DNA of 14,264 nucleotides from JAFAVZ01 sp036009105 (GTDB taxonomy: Bacteria > Acidobacteriota > Thermoanaerobaculia > Gp7-AA8): positions 1 through 14,264 of the forward strand of contig DASYMJ010000265.1 in the NCBI GenBank assembly GCA_036009105.1, given 5' to 3'. The notes under the pieces were generated by a model that was not told the origin of the DNA, did not search any database, and saw only the letters and a list, made by a program, of their open reading frames with translations. The position numbers and the translations under genes were made by a program. Below are positions 1 through 9,318 of this stretch, one piece after another; positions within the stretch are counted from its first letter, which is position 1, and every line of letters begins with the position of its first letter.

Positions 1-1956
1 CTCACCAGCACGATCGAGAACGAGTCCAAGCCGAGGTGGGCGCGGGATGAGCGGCACGTCACTTTCCTGCGGGATGACAACCTGTGGCTGCTCTCGCTGC
101 AGGATGGAGCGATCCGGCAGCTGACCAACATCGTGGGGAGCGACGACAAGAGCGCGAATGCGAAGTTGTGGGATGAGAAGGAGAAAAAAGGCACGGCCAG
201 CCAGGAGTACCTGAAGGCGGAGGAGCGGAAGCTGCTTGGTGCGGTCGAGCGGATGGCCAGGAAGCGGGAAGAGGAGGAGGCGGAGGCGAAGAAGGCGCAT
301 CCGGTCAAGGCGCTGAAGCTGGAGAAGCGGCAGAGCGTGGTCGATGCCTGGCTGAGCGGCGACGGCAAGTACGTGGTGGCCGCGTTTCGCACCGAGCCGG
401 AGAAAGGGAAGCGGGCGAACGTGCCGGAGTACCTCACCGAGAGCGGGTACACCGAGGACGTGCCGGCGCGGGAGAAGGTGGGCGACGTGTTGCCGGTGAC
501 GAAGGTCGCCGGCATCGCCACGAGTGACGGCGAGGTGAAGTGGCTGGAGCACGGCTTCAAGCTGCCGGCGAAGCAGGCCGAGAAAACGGAAGCGGCCGAG
601 ACGAAAGAGGCCGACCGCGACGTCCGCTACGATGCGCTGGTCTGGTCGGAGGACGGCAGCAAGGTCGTGGTGCCGGCGCGGGCGCGCGACAACAAGGACT
701 GGTGGCTCCTCGCCTTCGATCCCGCCACCGGCAAGACGCGCGTGATCGCCACGGAGCACGACGAAGCGTGGGTGCGCGGTCCGCAGAACGACATCGGCTT
801 CCTGGCTGACAACGACACGGTCTTCTATCTGTCCGAGGGGACGGGGTGGATGCAGCTCTACTGCGTGCCGTTCGGCGGCGGCGCGCCGAAGCAGCTGACC
901 AGCGGCCAGTTCGAGATTGATGACGTGGCCCTCTCCAACGACAAAAAGTCCTTCTATCTCACCACGAGCGAGGAGTCGCCGCATGAGCGGCATCTGTACC
1001 GGATGGCGGTGAGCGGCGGGCCGCGAGTGAAGCTGACGGCGAAGGCCGGCGATCACGACGCGGTCGTCGCGCCGGACGGCCTCTCCTTCGCCGACATCTA
1101 CTCGTACACCAACCGGCCGCCGGAGCTGTTCGTCGGCGGCGTGCAGGTCACCACCTCGCCGGCGAAAGAGTTCTTCGACTATCCGTGGCTCGACGTGCCG
1201 ATCGTCCACGTCACGGCGCGCGACGGCAAGCAGCTGCCGGCGCGCATCTACAAGCCGGCGGGCTGGCAGCGCGGCGGGCGGGCGGTGATCTTCGTGCACG
1301 GCGCCGGCTACCTGCAGAACGTCCACCGCTGGTGGTCGAGCTATTACCGCGAGTTCATGTTCCATCACTTCCTGATGGAGCACGGCTACCTGGTGCTCGA
1401 CGTCGACTACCGCGCGTCGGCCGGCTACGGGCGCGACTGGCGCACGGCGATCTACCGGCACATGGGCGGCGTCGATCTGGACGATCAGGTCGATGCGGCC
1501 CGGTGGCTGGTCAGCGAGCAGGGCGCCGACGCGAAGCGCATCGGCATCTACGGCGGCAGCTACGGCGGCTTCATCACCCTGATGGCGCTCTTCACCAGGC
1601 CGGGCGTCTTCGCGGCGGGCGCCGCGCTGCGGCCGGTGACGGACTGGGCGCACTACAACGATCAATACACGTCGAACATCCTCAACCGGCCCCAGGACGA
1701 CCCGGAGGCGTACCGGCAGTCATCGCCCATCTACTTCGCGGCAGGGCTGCAGGACCGGCTGCTGATCTGCCACGGCATGGCCGACGTCAACGTGCACTTT
1801 CAGGACACGGTGCGTTTGACGCAGAAGCTGATCGAGCTGCGCAAGGAGAACTGGAGCGTGGCGCCGTATCCGGTGGAGGACCACGGCTTCGAGGAGCCGG
1901 CCAGCTGGGCCGATGAGTACAAGAGGATCTTCAGGTTGTTCGAAGGGATGCCCTGA
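1..1956 (+). CDS. S9 family (prolyl oligopeptidase / DPP4-like) serine peptidase, 5' end missing
   Basis: The reading frame is open at the left edge, so only the last 651 codons are seen; the GTG at 133 is an internal valine, not a start. The N-terminal half is beta-propeller-like, with repeated short strands such as DDNLWLLSL and LSNDKKSFYLTT. It also carries a highly charged Lys/Glu-rich insertion (about window residues 50-105). The C-terminal third is an alpha/beta-hydrolase domain: oxyanion region VIFVHGAGY, nucleophile elbow GGSYGG with Ser at 1558-1560, Asp in HGMADVNV at 1783-1785, and His in EDHGF at 1882-1884. The order and spacing of Ser, Asp and His fit family S9. Such enzymes cleave short peptides, often after proline, and usually act in the periplasm or outside the cell. 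A signal peptide cannot be judged because the start is missing. The 3' end overlaps the convergent TetR gene by 26 bp. Confidence 0.93.
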   Translation, partial: LTSTIENESKPRWARDERHVTFLRDDNLWLLSLQDGAIRQLTNIVGSDDKSANAKLWDEKEKKGTASQEYLKAEERKLLGAVERMARKREEEEAEAKKAHPVKALKLEKRQSVVDAWLSGDGKYVVAAFRTEPEKGKRANVPEYLTESGYTEDVPAREKVGDVLPVTKVAGIATSDGEVKWLEHGFKLPAKQAEKTEAAETKEADRDVRYDALVWSEDGSKVVVPARARDNKDWWLLAFDPATGKTRVIATEHDEAWVRGPQNDIGFLADNDTVFYLSEGTGWMQLYCVPFGGGAPKQLTSGQFEIDDVALSNDKKSFYLTTSEESPHERHLYRMAVSGGPRVKLTAKAGDHDAVVAPDGLSFADIYSYTNRPPELFVGGVQVTTSPAKEFFDYPWLDVPIVHVTARDGKQLPARIYKPAGWQRGGRAVIFVHGAGYLQNVHRWWSSYYREFMFHHFLMEHGYLVLDVDYRASAGYGRDWRTAIYRHMGGVDLDDQVDAARWLVSEQGADAKRIGIYGGSYGGFITLMALFTRPGVFAAGAALRPVTDWAHYNDQYTSNILNRPQDDPEAYRQSSPIYFAAGLQDRLLICHGMADVNVHFQDTVRLTQKLIELRKENWSVAPYPVEDHGFEEPASWADEYKRIFRLFEGMP

Positions 1957-2338
1957 CCGCTTCGAAAGCGTGTCCCTTCAGCAGCGGGCCGATGAGCATG
2001 TCGATGGCAACATCGGACAGGTACGCGCGGAACTGTTCGCGCCGCGCCTCGACCACCGCGAGCACAACCTCCGCCTCCGTATCGCGAACGCTCGACAAGA
2101 CCTCGGCGTAAAGCGCGGCGAGCGAAGAGGGCGCGGAAGACGTGGCGGTGAGCGCGGCCGCGATCAGCTCCCGCTTGGTCGGCCACCTGCGATAGACCGT
2201 CGTCTTGGCCACGCCAACCCGCTCCGCAACGGCATCCACGGTCAGAGCGGCGTAGCCGGTCTCCGCCAGCAAGGCGCGGGCGCCGGCGAGGATCGACTCG
2301 TCGGCGCCTTCCCGGCGCGGCCGGCCGCGAGGGCTCAT
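1931..2338 (-). CDS. Short TetR-family transcriptional regulator
   Basis: This 135-residue protein begins with a textbook TetR DNA-binding domain. A basic arm (PRGRPRR) is followed by a helix-turn-helix, LTVDAVAERVGVAKTTVYRR, and then WPTKRELIAAAL, all within about the first 60 residues. TetR proteins are usually about 190-210 residues long. Here the ligand-binding/dimer domain is only about 75 residues and ends in a piece resembling the usual last conserved segment (VAIDMLIGPLL). The middle helices therefore look deleted. The ATG overlaps the stop of the S9 peptidase gene as ATGA, and no good Shine-Dalgarno sequence precedes it, so translation is probably coupled to the peptidase. The 3' end runs 26 bp into the convergent peptidase gene. 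It may regulate this peptidase operon, but with the effector domain shortened it could be constitutive or non-functional. Confidence 0.82.
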   Translation of the reverse strand: MSPRGRPRREGADESILAGARALLAETGYAALTVDAVAERVGVAKTTVYRRWPTKRELIAAALTATSSAPSSLAALYAEVLSSVRDTEAEVVLAVVEARREQFRAYLSDVAIDMLIGPLLKGHAFEAVRASLRTT

Positions 2339-4311
2339 CGCAGCTGGGCCGAGGTGCCGGGCACCTGCACGAACGGCTCGGCGCGGCCGCCGATCTGCCT
2401 GGCCAGGAACTCCTCCACCCGGGCATAGGAGTCGATCGTGTTCTCCGGCCGTCCCCAGCCGTGGCCTTCATCGGGATAGACCACGTACACCACGTCGCGG
2501 TGGTCGTCGCGCAGCGCCTTCACCATGCCGTCGATGTTCTTCAGCGTCACGCGCACATCGTTCTGGCCGGCCATGATCAGCAGCGGCGCCTTGATGGCGT
2601 CGACGTGATAGAGCGGGGAGATGGCGCGGTTCAGCTCCGGGTCGTGCTCCACGTCGCCCACCCGCTTCCGCCAGCGGAGCATGATGTTGCTCCAGTAGGC
2701 CGGGAAGGAGCGGAAGAGCGTGGCCACGTCCGCCGGGCCGACGGCATCGACGCCCGCCGCGAAGAGGTCGGGCCGCTGCTCGAGCGCGAGCAGCGTGGCG
2801 TAGCCTCCGCCCGAAGCGCCCATGGAGGCGATCCGCTTCGGGTCGGCGATGCCCTGCTCGATGGCCCACCGCGTCGCGTCGTACAGATCGGTTTGCATGC
2901 CGCGGCCCCACTGGTTGTTGCCCGCGTTGAAGAACTTGATCCCGTAGCCGGTGGAACCGCGGTAGTTCACCTGCAGCACCGCGTAGCCGCGGTTGGCCAG
3001 CAACTGCGCCTCCGGGTCGTAGTCGTCCGTCCAGCGGTACCAGGGGCCGCCGTGGATGTCGAGGACCATCGGCAGGTTCTTCGGCTCGGCGTCGGGCGGC
3101 AAGGTCAGGTAGCTGACCAGCGGCAGGCCGTCGCGCGCCTTGATCACCACCGCCTTCTTCGGCGCGAGCTTGTACCGCGCCAGCGCCGGGTTGTCGGTGA
3201 AGAGCGGGGTCAGCTTCTTCGTCTCCCGGTCGTAGGAGTAGTAAGCGGTCGGCTTATCGCTGGCCGAGGCGCTGACGATCCACTTGCGGTCCTTCTGATC
3301 GCGGCTGATCAGGCGGATATGTCCGGGGGCAGACTGGTTGATGCGCGCGAAGTCGCGGCCCAGCGCGGGGTCGATGAACTTCCAGTGGGGGGTCGTGTAG
3401 TCGAAGCCGACCGCCTGCACCGCGCCGGTGATGGGATGGCGGATCACGTTCGGTTCGTCGTTGCCGAAGTCGTTCGCCACGTCCGAATCGGGATCGGATG
3501 CGACGACGCTCCTCTCGGCGCCGCTCTTCAGGTCGACCCGCACCAGGCGGCCCTTGTCCGACTGCATGGCCGAGTGGACCAGGAGCGACTTGCCGTCCGG
3601 ATCGAAGCCGGCGATGAGGGAGCCGCCCACTACCTGGCCATCGAAGAGCGCCTGCTCGAACGGCATGCGCACCAGGTCGCGCCACGGCTTGCCGGCACCG
3701 TCGCGGACGCGGATCACGGTGTGCCCGTCGCTGGTGAACGCCGTGGCGGCGCGGATCACGAAGTCGTTGTCCGGCGTCCAGGTGAGCACGTCGCCCGGGT
3801 TCTTCGCCTCCAGCATGATGGCCCCTGTCCGGAGGTCGACGCGGTACATGTCGAAGCGTTTGCGGTCGCTCAGGTTCAGGGCCACCAGCACGCGAGCGGG
3901 GTACTTCATGCTCACGTGGAGGTCCTGCGCCCTGACGCCCTGGAAGGGGGTGAGGTCGCGGATGTTGCCGGAGCCGAGGTCGACGGTGAAGAGGTGGTCG
4001 TTCTCGTCGCCCTGGTTGTTCTGGAAGTAGAAAAGCTGTTTGCCGTCGCCGCTCCAGTCGTACCAGAAGATGGGCCGCGCCGACTCCTTGGTCAGCACCC
4101 GCGGCGCCTCGGAGCCGTGCTGGGCCCAGACGTTCATCACGCCGCTGCCATCCGGCGCCAGCCAGGAGATCTGCGTGCCGTCCGGCGAGAAGCGGGGCAG
4201 CACGCGCTCCGGGTTGCCGAAGAGGACTTCGCGCGGGATGAGCGGCGCGGCCTGCAGCAGGGGCGTGGCGAGGAAGGCAATGAGAGCGAGAGCGCGGCGG
4301 TTCATATCCAT
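2335..4311 (-). CDS. Secreted S9 family peptidase (prolyl oligopeptidase / acylaminoacyl-peptidase type)
   Basis: This complete 658-residue S9 peptidase starts with a short basic segment (MDMNRR), a hydrophobic stretch (ALALIAFLATPLL) and a small-residue cleavage region (QAAP), which together make a Sec signal peptide. Residues about 25-390 form a beta-propeller with WD/TolB-like strands such as PRFSPDGTQISWL. Residues about 400-650 form the hydrolase domain: oxyanion region LDIHGGPWYR, nucleophile GASGGG with Ser500, Asp585 in GQNDVR and His617 in DEGHGWG. All three catalytic residues are present at the usual spacing. It probably degrades oligopeptides in the periplasm or outside the cell. 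Two in-frame ATGs lie at 4309-4311 and 4303-4305, and neither has a strong ribosome binding site. Its start lies almost against the divergent tex start, and its stop overlaps the downstream TetR gene by 4 bp. It is related to the peptidase at 1-1956 only at family level; the active-site motifs differ (GGSYGG versus GASGGG). Confidence 0.95.
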   Translation of the reverse strand: MDMNRRALALIAFLATPLLQAAPLIPREVLFGNPERVLPRFSPDGTQISWLAPDGSGVMNVWAQHGSEAPRVLTKESARPIFWYDWSGDGKQLFYFQNNQGDENDHLFTVDLGSGNIRDLTPFQGVRAQDLHVSMKYPARVLVALNLSDRKRFDMYRVDLRTGAIMLEAKNPGDVLTWTPDNDFVIRAATAFTSDGHTVIRVRDGAGKPWRDLVRMPFEQALFDGQVVGGSLIAGFDPDGKSLLVHSAMQSDKGRLVRVDLKSGAERSVVASDPDSDVANDFGNDEPNVIRHPITGAVQAVGFDYTTPHWKFIDPALGRDFARINQSAPGHIRLISRDQKDRKWIVSASASDKPTAYYSYDRETKKLTPLFTDNPALARYKLAPKKAVVIKARDGLPLVSYLTLPPDAEPKNLPMVLDIHGGPWYRWTDDYDPEAQLLANRGYAVLQVNYRGSTGYGIKFFNAGNNQWGRGMQTDLYDATRWAIEQGIADPKRIASMGASGGGYATLLALEQRPDLFAAGVDAVGPADVATLFRSFPAYWSNIMLRWRKRVGDVEHDPELNRAISPLYHVDAIKAPLLIMAGQNDVRVTLKNIDGMVKALRDDHRDVVYVVYPDEGHGWGRPENTIDSYARVEEFLARQIGGRAEPFVQVPGTSAQLR

Positions 4312-4314
4312 ACT

Positions 4315-6362
<2,048 letters not shown>

Positions 6363-6372
<10 letters not shown>

Positions 6373-6459
6373 GTCCCGCGGAGGACGAAGGATCCGTACC
6401 ATGCAGGTGCGGCGCGAGATCGGTACGGATCCTTCGCCGTCTTCGCGACTCAGGATGAC
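6363..6459. repeat. Interspersed palindromic element (imperfect inverted repeat, REP/MITE-like) between tex and rlmN
   Basis: Two 38-nt arms, 6363-6400 and 6422-6459, are reverse complements with about 6 mismatches and enclose a 21-nt loop. The outer ends read GTCATGCTGAG and CTCAGGATGAC (one mismatch). The inner ends are perfectly paired over at least 15 bp around CGAAGGATCCGTACC. From general knowledge, GTCATCCTGAG...GAAGGATC palindromes of this kind are dispersed in many copies in acidobacterial and other genomes. The family assignment is from memory and not checked. The left arm contains the tex stop codon (TGA at 6370) and the right arm contains the likely rlmN ATG (6455). In RNA it would form a long stable hairpin. 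There is no T-run after it, so it is not a classic intrinsic terminator. Confidence 0.9.
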
Positions 6460-7474
6460 CCATCTATTCGGCCTGCTCCCCGAGGACCTCGCGTCGCACC
6501 TTCGCGCGCACGGCGTGGCCATTCGCGATGCCGAGGCGCGGCGCATCCTGACGCGCCATCACGGGTTTCCAACCTCGCAGCCCGTGCCCAAAACGGTCGA
6601 ACGGGCGGTGGAACAGCTGACCAGCCGCGAGAGGCCGGAGATCATCGAACGGGCCACCGATCCGGCGGACGGCTTCGTCAAGTACCTCTTCCGCCTGCAC
6701 GATGGCGCCCTGGCCGAGGCGGTGCGCATCCCGCTGGAGAAGGCGGGCAAGTTCACCGTCTGTCTCTCCAGCCAGGCGGGCTGCGCCATGGGCTGCGACT
6801 TCTGCGCAACGGGACGCCTCGGCCTCGCGCGCAGCCTCGAGGCGTGGGAGATCGTGGCCCAGTTCGCCGCGGTGCGGGAGGAGGCGCCGGGCGAGGTCAC
6901 CGGCGCGGTGTTCCAGGGGCAGGGCGAGCCGCTGCACAACTACGTGAACGTGATGCAGGCCGCCGCGGTGCTGGCCCATCCATCCGGCGGACGCGTTTCC
7001 GCGAAGGCGATCACCATCTCCACGGTCGGCCTGGTCCCGGCCATCCTCCGCTACGCCGAGGAGCGGCGCCCTTACCGGCTCATCATCTCCATGACCTCGG
7101 CCATCGACGCCACGCGCCGCGCGCTGCTGCCCGTCGCCGGCGCGTGGCCGATCCGCGAGCTCGCCGACGCGGTGCGCACTTATCAGAAAGCGGCGGGCGG
7201 ACGGGTGACCATCGCCTGGGTGGTGATGGGCGGCATCAACACCGGCACCGAGGAAGTGGCCGCCCTCAGGGAGCTGTTCGCCGGCGTGCCGCTGCGCATC
7301 AACCTGATCGACGTCAACGACGCCCGCCCCGATGGCTACCGCCGCGCCACGGACGAGGAACTGGCCGCCTTCCGGGACGAGCTGCGCTCGCTCGCAGTGC
7401 CGGTGGTCCGCCGCTACTCGGGCGGCGCGGCGAAGCACGCCGCGTGCGGCATGCTCGCCGCGGAACGGGCCTGA
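6455..7474 (+). CDS. RlmN-like radical SAM rRNA/tRNA adenine C2-methyltransferase, divergent member
   Basis: RlmN methylates carbon 2 of A2503 in 23S rRNA, and of A37 in some tRNAs, using a [4Fe-4S] cluster and two catalytic cysteines. This 339-residue protein keeps all five key cysteines: Cys103 in TVCLSSQ, the cluster motif CAMGCDFC (Cys110, 114 and 117), and Cys331 in the C-terminal AACGML. The N-terminus (MTHLFGLLPEDLASHL) resembles the usual RlmN opening. Several normally strong motifs differ: the SAM-binding GMGEP appears as GQGEP, and the usual LSLHA appears as ISMTSA. It may therefore be a paralogue with another target rather than canonical RlmN. The ATG at 6455 is preferred by similarity but has no properly spaced ribosome binding site. 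An in-frame ATG at 6401, in the palindrome loop, has AAGGA at 8 nt and would add 18 residues. The gene lies codirectional with and downstream of tex. Confidence 0.88.
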   Translation: MTHLFGLLPEDLASHLRAHGVAIRDAEARRILTRHHGFPTSQPVPKTVERAVEQLTSRERPEIIERATDPADGFVKYLFRLHDGALAEAVRIPLEKAGKFTVCLSSQAGCAMGCDFCATGRLGLARSLEAWEIVAQFAAVREEAPGEVTGAVFQGQGEPLHNYVNVMQAAAVLAHPSGGRVSAKAITISTVGLVPAILRYAEERRPYRLIISMTSAIDATRRALLPVAGAWPIRELADAVRTYQKAAGGRVTIAWVVMGGINTGTEEVAALRELFAGVPLRINLIDVNDARPDGYRRATDEELAAFRDELRSLAVPVVRRYSGGAAKHAACGMLAAERA

Positions 7475-7502
7475 GCGTGGGTGAGGACGAATGGCAACCG
7501 GG

Positions 7503-7826
7503 TCATGCGAACACTTCCGTGAGTCTGCAGGCGAACTGTTCGATGTCTGCCGCGGCGACGGTGCTGGCCAGGTTGCGCTCCTGCTCGGGCGAGCCGGCGG
7601 CGCCGAAGACGCCCCAGCAGCCGCGCAGCGCGGCGCGGATGCTGGCCCGGTCGTCGAGATCCGCGCTCACCACCTCGGCGCCGAGGTCGCGGATGAATCG
7701 CGCAAAGTCGGAGTCGGGGGCCGGCGTGGCCAGGCGCACGTGGAAGCCGCGGGGGATCAGCCGGCGGGTCAGGCTCTCGCCTTCCGCCGCCGTGGTCCCG
7801 ATCAATAGGATCAGCCGGTTTTTCAT
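7503..7826 (-). pseudogene. Truncated NmrA-like NAD(P)-binding protein (N-terminal Rossmann piece only)
   Basis: The 107 residues resemble the first third of NmrA/SDR-type proteins: strand LILLIG, helix, GFHVRLATP, then DLGAEVVSADLDDRASIRAAL, GVFGAAG and a final RNLASTVAAADIEQF. Family members are usually about 280-300 residues. This one stops after the first four or so Rossmann strands, and only 28 bp separate its stop from the end of rlmN, so the rest is gone. The dinucleotide-binding glycine motif, normally GATGxxG, reads GTTAAEG and has lost a key glycine. A GTG at 7827-7829 directly precedes the chosen ATG. It follows the SnoaL-like gene by about 26 bp on the same strand, probably in one transcript. 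It is probably a decaying remnant. A short stand-alone protein cannot be excluded because the frame is intact. Confidence 0.65.
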
Positions 7827-7852
7827 CACACCGGCAATGTACGGGGCGGTGC

Positions 7853-8263
7853 TTACGGGGCGCTTACACCGAGCTGCTGGAGCAGGCCCAGCTTGTCGAC
7901 GATCACCCGGTGGTCGGTGATGCGGCCGTCGTCGCGCACGCTGAGGATGTCGATGACCTCGAAGGCGACGCGGTTGCCGCTGCCCGGCACGCCGAGGAAC
8001 TCGCCGCGGTGCGTGCCCTGGAAGGTCTTGCGGGTCATGACCTTGTCCTGCTCGCCGATCTGCTCGTCGATGCGGACGCGGAGGTCGGGGAAGGCGGCGC
8101 GCATGGCGGCGAAGAGCGTGCGGATGCCGTCCCGCGTGGGCGGCAGCCCCGGCAGCGGCGTGTGATCGACGAAGTCGTCCGCCAGCAATTCATCCACCAC
8201 CCGCAGGTCGCCCTTCTCCTGCGCCTCTTCGATGAGCCTGCGCACGACGCCTTTCCTGTCCAT
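7853..8263 (-). CDS. SnoaL-like (NTF2-fold) ester cyclase family protein
   Basis: This 136-residue protein has the layout of the SnoaL-like/ester cyclase family. An N-terminal helix is followed by VVDELLADDFVDHTPLPG, then a helix containing FAAMRAAFPDLRVRIDEQI, and strands MTRKTFQGTHRGEFLGVP, FEVIDILSVRDDGRITDHRV and a C-terminal LLQQLGV. The length is normal for the family. Members fold as a cone-shaped NTF2-like barrel. Some cyclise polyketides, but most bacterial ones, like this, have no known substrate, and there is no polyketide cluster here. A G-rich Shine-Dalgarno sequence lies 6 nt before the ATG. It is followed at about 26 bp by the NmrA-like fragment. The cell location is presumably cytoplasmic, as no signal peptide is seen. 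Confidence 0.88.
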   Translation of the reverse strand: MDRKGVVRRLIEEAQEKGDLRVVDELLADDFVDHTPLPGLPPTRDGIRTLFAAMRAAFPDLRVRIDEQIGEQDKVMTRKTFQGTHRGEFLGVPGSGNRVAFEVIDILSVRDDGRITDHRVIVDKLGLLQQLGVSAP

Positions 8264-8385
8264 GGCCGTCCCCCTCGCAGCAGTTACGGCGGGGAGGGGA
8301 GGGCGGATTCACCTCGGTCTCCGGATGACATGCGCAATAGTGACCGGATTGCGGTCTCGCTCGCGGGTGACGAAGAGCGAACGCC
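8264..8385. other. Intergenic region between DUF2971 and SnoaL-like genes with degenerate repeat-like sequence
   Basis: This is a 122-bp non-coding stretch. It holds the SnoaL-like ribosome binding site, a G-rich run on the plus strand (8291-8306: G4-A-G4-A-G3-C-G2), and two tandem segments. Those segments, 8305-8329 and 8346-8371, both start GGATT and end in TGAC, like the right arm of the palindrome at 6422-6459. They may be decayed copies of that element. The promoter of the SnoaL-like gene probably lies here, but I cannot place it. Confidence 0.4.
8270..8276 (-). promoter_or_regulatory. Ribosome binding site of the SnoaL-like gene
   Basis: GAGGGGG reads on the minus strand 6 nt upstream of the ATG at 8263. 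It supports this start and is one of the few clear Shine-Dalgarno sequences in the window. Confidence 0.6.
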
Positions 8386-9249
8386 TCAGTCGGCGTACGG
8401 AATGGTCGATTCCTCGGGCTGCACTCCGAGGATGTTCCGGCAGCGCAGCATGAGAGTGGCGGCTTTCATGGCCGCTTCCTTCCGGGCCGGCGCCAGAATG
8501 TGCAGAGACGAGAGCGGGATGGGATCCGCCATCCGGACCGGAATGAACGGACGAAGAACGCCGCGCGACGTGTCGAACGAAACAGCCGGGATCGCGTCGT
8601 CGTGAATGGAGATGATCACCCGCCACTCGCCTTCCCCCTTGTACGCCGGCGACTTGAAGGTGGGGACACGCCGGGCGAGGTGGTGGGCCAGCACGCGGCC
8701 CGGCTCCGCAGGTTGGGGATGCTTCTTCTTCTCGAGGAAGTTCACGGCGCGGTCGAGGACGGCGTCGATGCGCTTCCGCTGCTCCTTCTCGTCATAGATG
8801 ACTGCCGCGAAGCGGCTGTGATCGTTGTCCATCGTCGCCTGGTGGACATGCCTGCTGTGAAAGCCGAGGCAGTAGCGCTCCACGCCGATTCCGTAGCCGC
8901 GCCACTGCGCGAGATCGTCCTTTAGCGCGGTAAAACAGGCGACGTAGATGTCGGGCAGGAACTCGTGAAGGTTCTTGATGGAATCGAGCACCTGGTGGGG
9001 GAAGCCCTTGCACTTCGCGGCCCGGGCGGCGATGCAGTCTTCCACCAGCGCGCGGCCGTACTTGATCTCGGAGGAATCGTTGAGAAAGCTGTAATTGGTG
9101 GCCCGGACGGATTGGCTCTCGATGATGCCGAGCAGCCCGGCCGCCGTGGTGTAGTGGTAGAGGAGATGGGGAGGCTTCCCGGACGGGGTGCGCTCGGCCT
9201 TGAGGTCGTCGTAGAACTCCTGCAACAGCGGATCGTCGTATTTCGGCAT
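8386..9249 (-). CDS. DUF2971 family protein
   Basis: This 287-residue protein carries the marks of DUF2971. They are LYHYTTAAGLLGIIES near residue 30, ATNYSFLNDSSEIKYG at about 50-65, VACFTALKDDLAQWRGYG at about 103-120, then YCLGF, and a late KGEGEWRVI at about 203-211. No signal peptide or membrane segment is seen. The function of the family is not established, and members occur scattered in accessory regions. The HYTT opening, the middle NDSSE stretch and the late EGEWR resemble in layout the His, Tyr/Ser and Glu positions of ADP-ribosyltransferase-like folds, but this is only my inference. The ATG at 9249 has no evident Shine-Dalgarno sequence. The gene is divergent from the kinase gene, with 69 bp between them, and is separated from the SnoaL-like gene by 122 bp that hold degenerate repeat-like sequence. 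A weak 5-bp hairpin overlaps its stop. Confidence 0.87.
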   Translation of the reverse strand: MPKYDDPLLQEFYDDLKAERTPSGKPPHLLYHYTTAAGLLGIIESQSVRATNYSFLNDSSEIKYGRALVEDCIAARAAKCKGFPHQVLDSIKNLHEFLPDIYVACFTALKDDLAQWRGYGIGVERYCLGFHSRHVHQATMDNDHSRFAAVIYDEKEQRKRIDAVLDRAVNFLEKKKHPQPAEPGRVLAHHLARRVPTFKSPAYKGEGEWRVIISIHDDAIPAVSFDTSRGVLRPFIPVRMADPIPLSSLHILAPARKEAAMKAATLMLRCRNILGVQPEESTIPYAD

Positions 9250-9318
9250 CAGGGAATTGGAGGGACGTCTCTTCCGGATTCACCGGTCGGTCACCGCGGC
9301 ATCCGGCATACTTGCCCC
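9250..9318. promoter_or_regulatory. Divergent intergenic region with probable kinase promoter
   Basis: These 69 bp separate the divergent DUF2971 and kinase starts and must hold at least parts of both promoters. CATACT at 9308-9313 resembles a -10 box and lies only 5 bp before the kinase GTG. No Shine-Dalgarno sequence is seen, so the kinase mRNA could be leaderless. I see no convincing -35 box or operator. Confidence 0.35.

Noticed and set aside
2461..4314. Open frame of about 618 codons antisense to the S9 peptidase and continuous with tex
   Set aside because: It is Arg/Val/His-rich low-complexity protein with no recognisable motif, lies wholly opposite a well-supported gene, and is the usual result of high GC. 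The Tex similarity begins only near 4315.
8288..8306. G-quadruplex candidate upstream of the SnoaL-like gene
   Set aside because: There are only three runs of three or more G; the fourth is GG. Such runs are expected by chance in DNA this rich in G and C.
8380..8400. Terminator hairpin at the end of the DUF2971 gene (ACGCC/GGCGT stem)
   Set aside because: The stem is only 5 bp, overlaps the stop codon and lacks a proper T tract, so it is too weak to call.
7853..9249. Toxin-antitoxin or defence module formed by the DUF2971, SnoaL-like and NmrA-like genes
   Set aside because: The genes are separated by a 122-bp gap with repeat-like sequence, the neighbours are metabolic-type folds rather than antitoxins, and no other defence gene is present.
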